Of a DNA stretch of 9,627 bases, positions 9,605 through 9,627 are shown piece after piece. The notes under the pieces were generated by a model. It was not told where the DNA came from and searched no databases. It saw nothing but the letters and a program-made list of their open reading frames with translations. Numbering within the stretch: position 1 is the first letter of the stretch; each line of letters starts with the position of its first letter. The DNA lies in assembly GCF_002943415.1 (NCBI RefSeq), contig NZ_PTQZ01000006.1, positions 7,998 through 17,624 on the forward strand. The letters are read 5' to 3'. Both the position numbers and the translations under genes were made by a program. The stretch is from Amnimonas aquatica (GTDB taxonomy: Bacteria; Pseudomonadota; Gammaproteobacteria; Pseudomonadales; Moraxellaceae).

Positions 9605-9627
9605 ATGCTCAGCAGCAAGAAAAAGAA
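9605..9627 (+). CDS. Start of a further gene, lysine-rich N-terminus (cut by window)
   Basis: The ATG at 9605 opens MLSSKKK before the window ends. AGGA lies 8 nt upstream (9593-9596) and overlaps the stop of the preceding gene, so it looks like the third gene of the argC operon. An in-frame ATG at 9596 would add three residues but has a poorer ribosome-binding site. In relatives I recall, a bactofilin (polymer-forming cytoskeletal protein) often follows the DUF6776 gene, and a short Lys/Ser-rich start would suit that. Seven codons cannot prove it. Confidence 0.5.

Noticed and set aside
8689..9618. A 309-codon minus-strand open frame opposite argC's end and the DUF6776-like gene
   Set aside because: His-, Gln- and Leu-rich shadow with no motif. 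The plus-strand genes are coupled by a 1-nt overlap and have ribosome-binding signals.

Overview
The window is a dense, GC-rich (roughly two thirds G+C by eye), core-genome stretch from a proteobacterium, most likely a gammaproteobacterium of the Xanthomonadales/Nevskiales/Chromatiales/Pseudomonadales kind. The pointers are a bifunctional PBP1B with a UB2H-like region, a HemJ-type protoporphyrinogen oxidase, C5-pathway heme synthesis (HemL), and the pairings thiD-thiE-hemL and hemJ/argC. As far as I recall, both pairings also occur in Pseudomonas, but at separate loci. I see no mobile element, tRNA, rRNA, CRISPR array or prophage. No gap between genes exceeds about 160 bases.

Layout. (1) Positions 1-909, minus strand: a PfkB-family adenosine-kinase-like gene whose 3' end is cut off by the window edge. 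(2) Positions 910-1056: divergent promoter region. (3) Positions 1057-3366, plus strand: mrcB, encoding penicillin-binding protein 1B. (4) Positions 3373-7697, minus strand: a tightly packed five-gene operon in transcription order hemJ, thiD, thiE, hemL, DUF3108 gene. Its junctions are 1-nt overlap, 8-nt overlap, 4-nt overlap and 3-nt gap. It converges on mrcB with only 6 bases between the stop codons. (5) Positions 7698-7858: divergent promoter region. (6) Positions 7859-9594, plus strand: argC and a DUF6776-like membrane/coiled-coil protein, overlapping by 1 nt, followed at 9605 by the first seven codons of another gene.

Functionally, the minus-strand operon combines an early tetrapyrrole enzyme (HemL, making 5-aminolevulinate), a late heme enzyme (HemJ, protoporphyrinogen to protoporphyrin) and two thiamine enzymes (ThiD and ThiE, making thiamine phosphate). 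It ends with an inner-membrane-anchored, proline-rich DUF3108 protein of unknown role. The plus-strand operon starts with arginine biosynthesis (ArgC) and continues into poorly understood envelope or structural genes. mrcB builds peptidoglycan.

Most genes are ordinary housekeeping genes with intact catalytic motifs. The less understood parts are the DUF3108 protein at the end of the heme/thiamine operon, the DUF6776-like protein behind argC, and the start-site and promoter architecture of the two divergent regions. I found no clear sign of a wholly new biological system.
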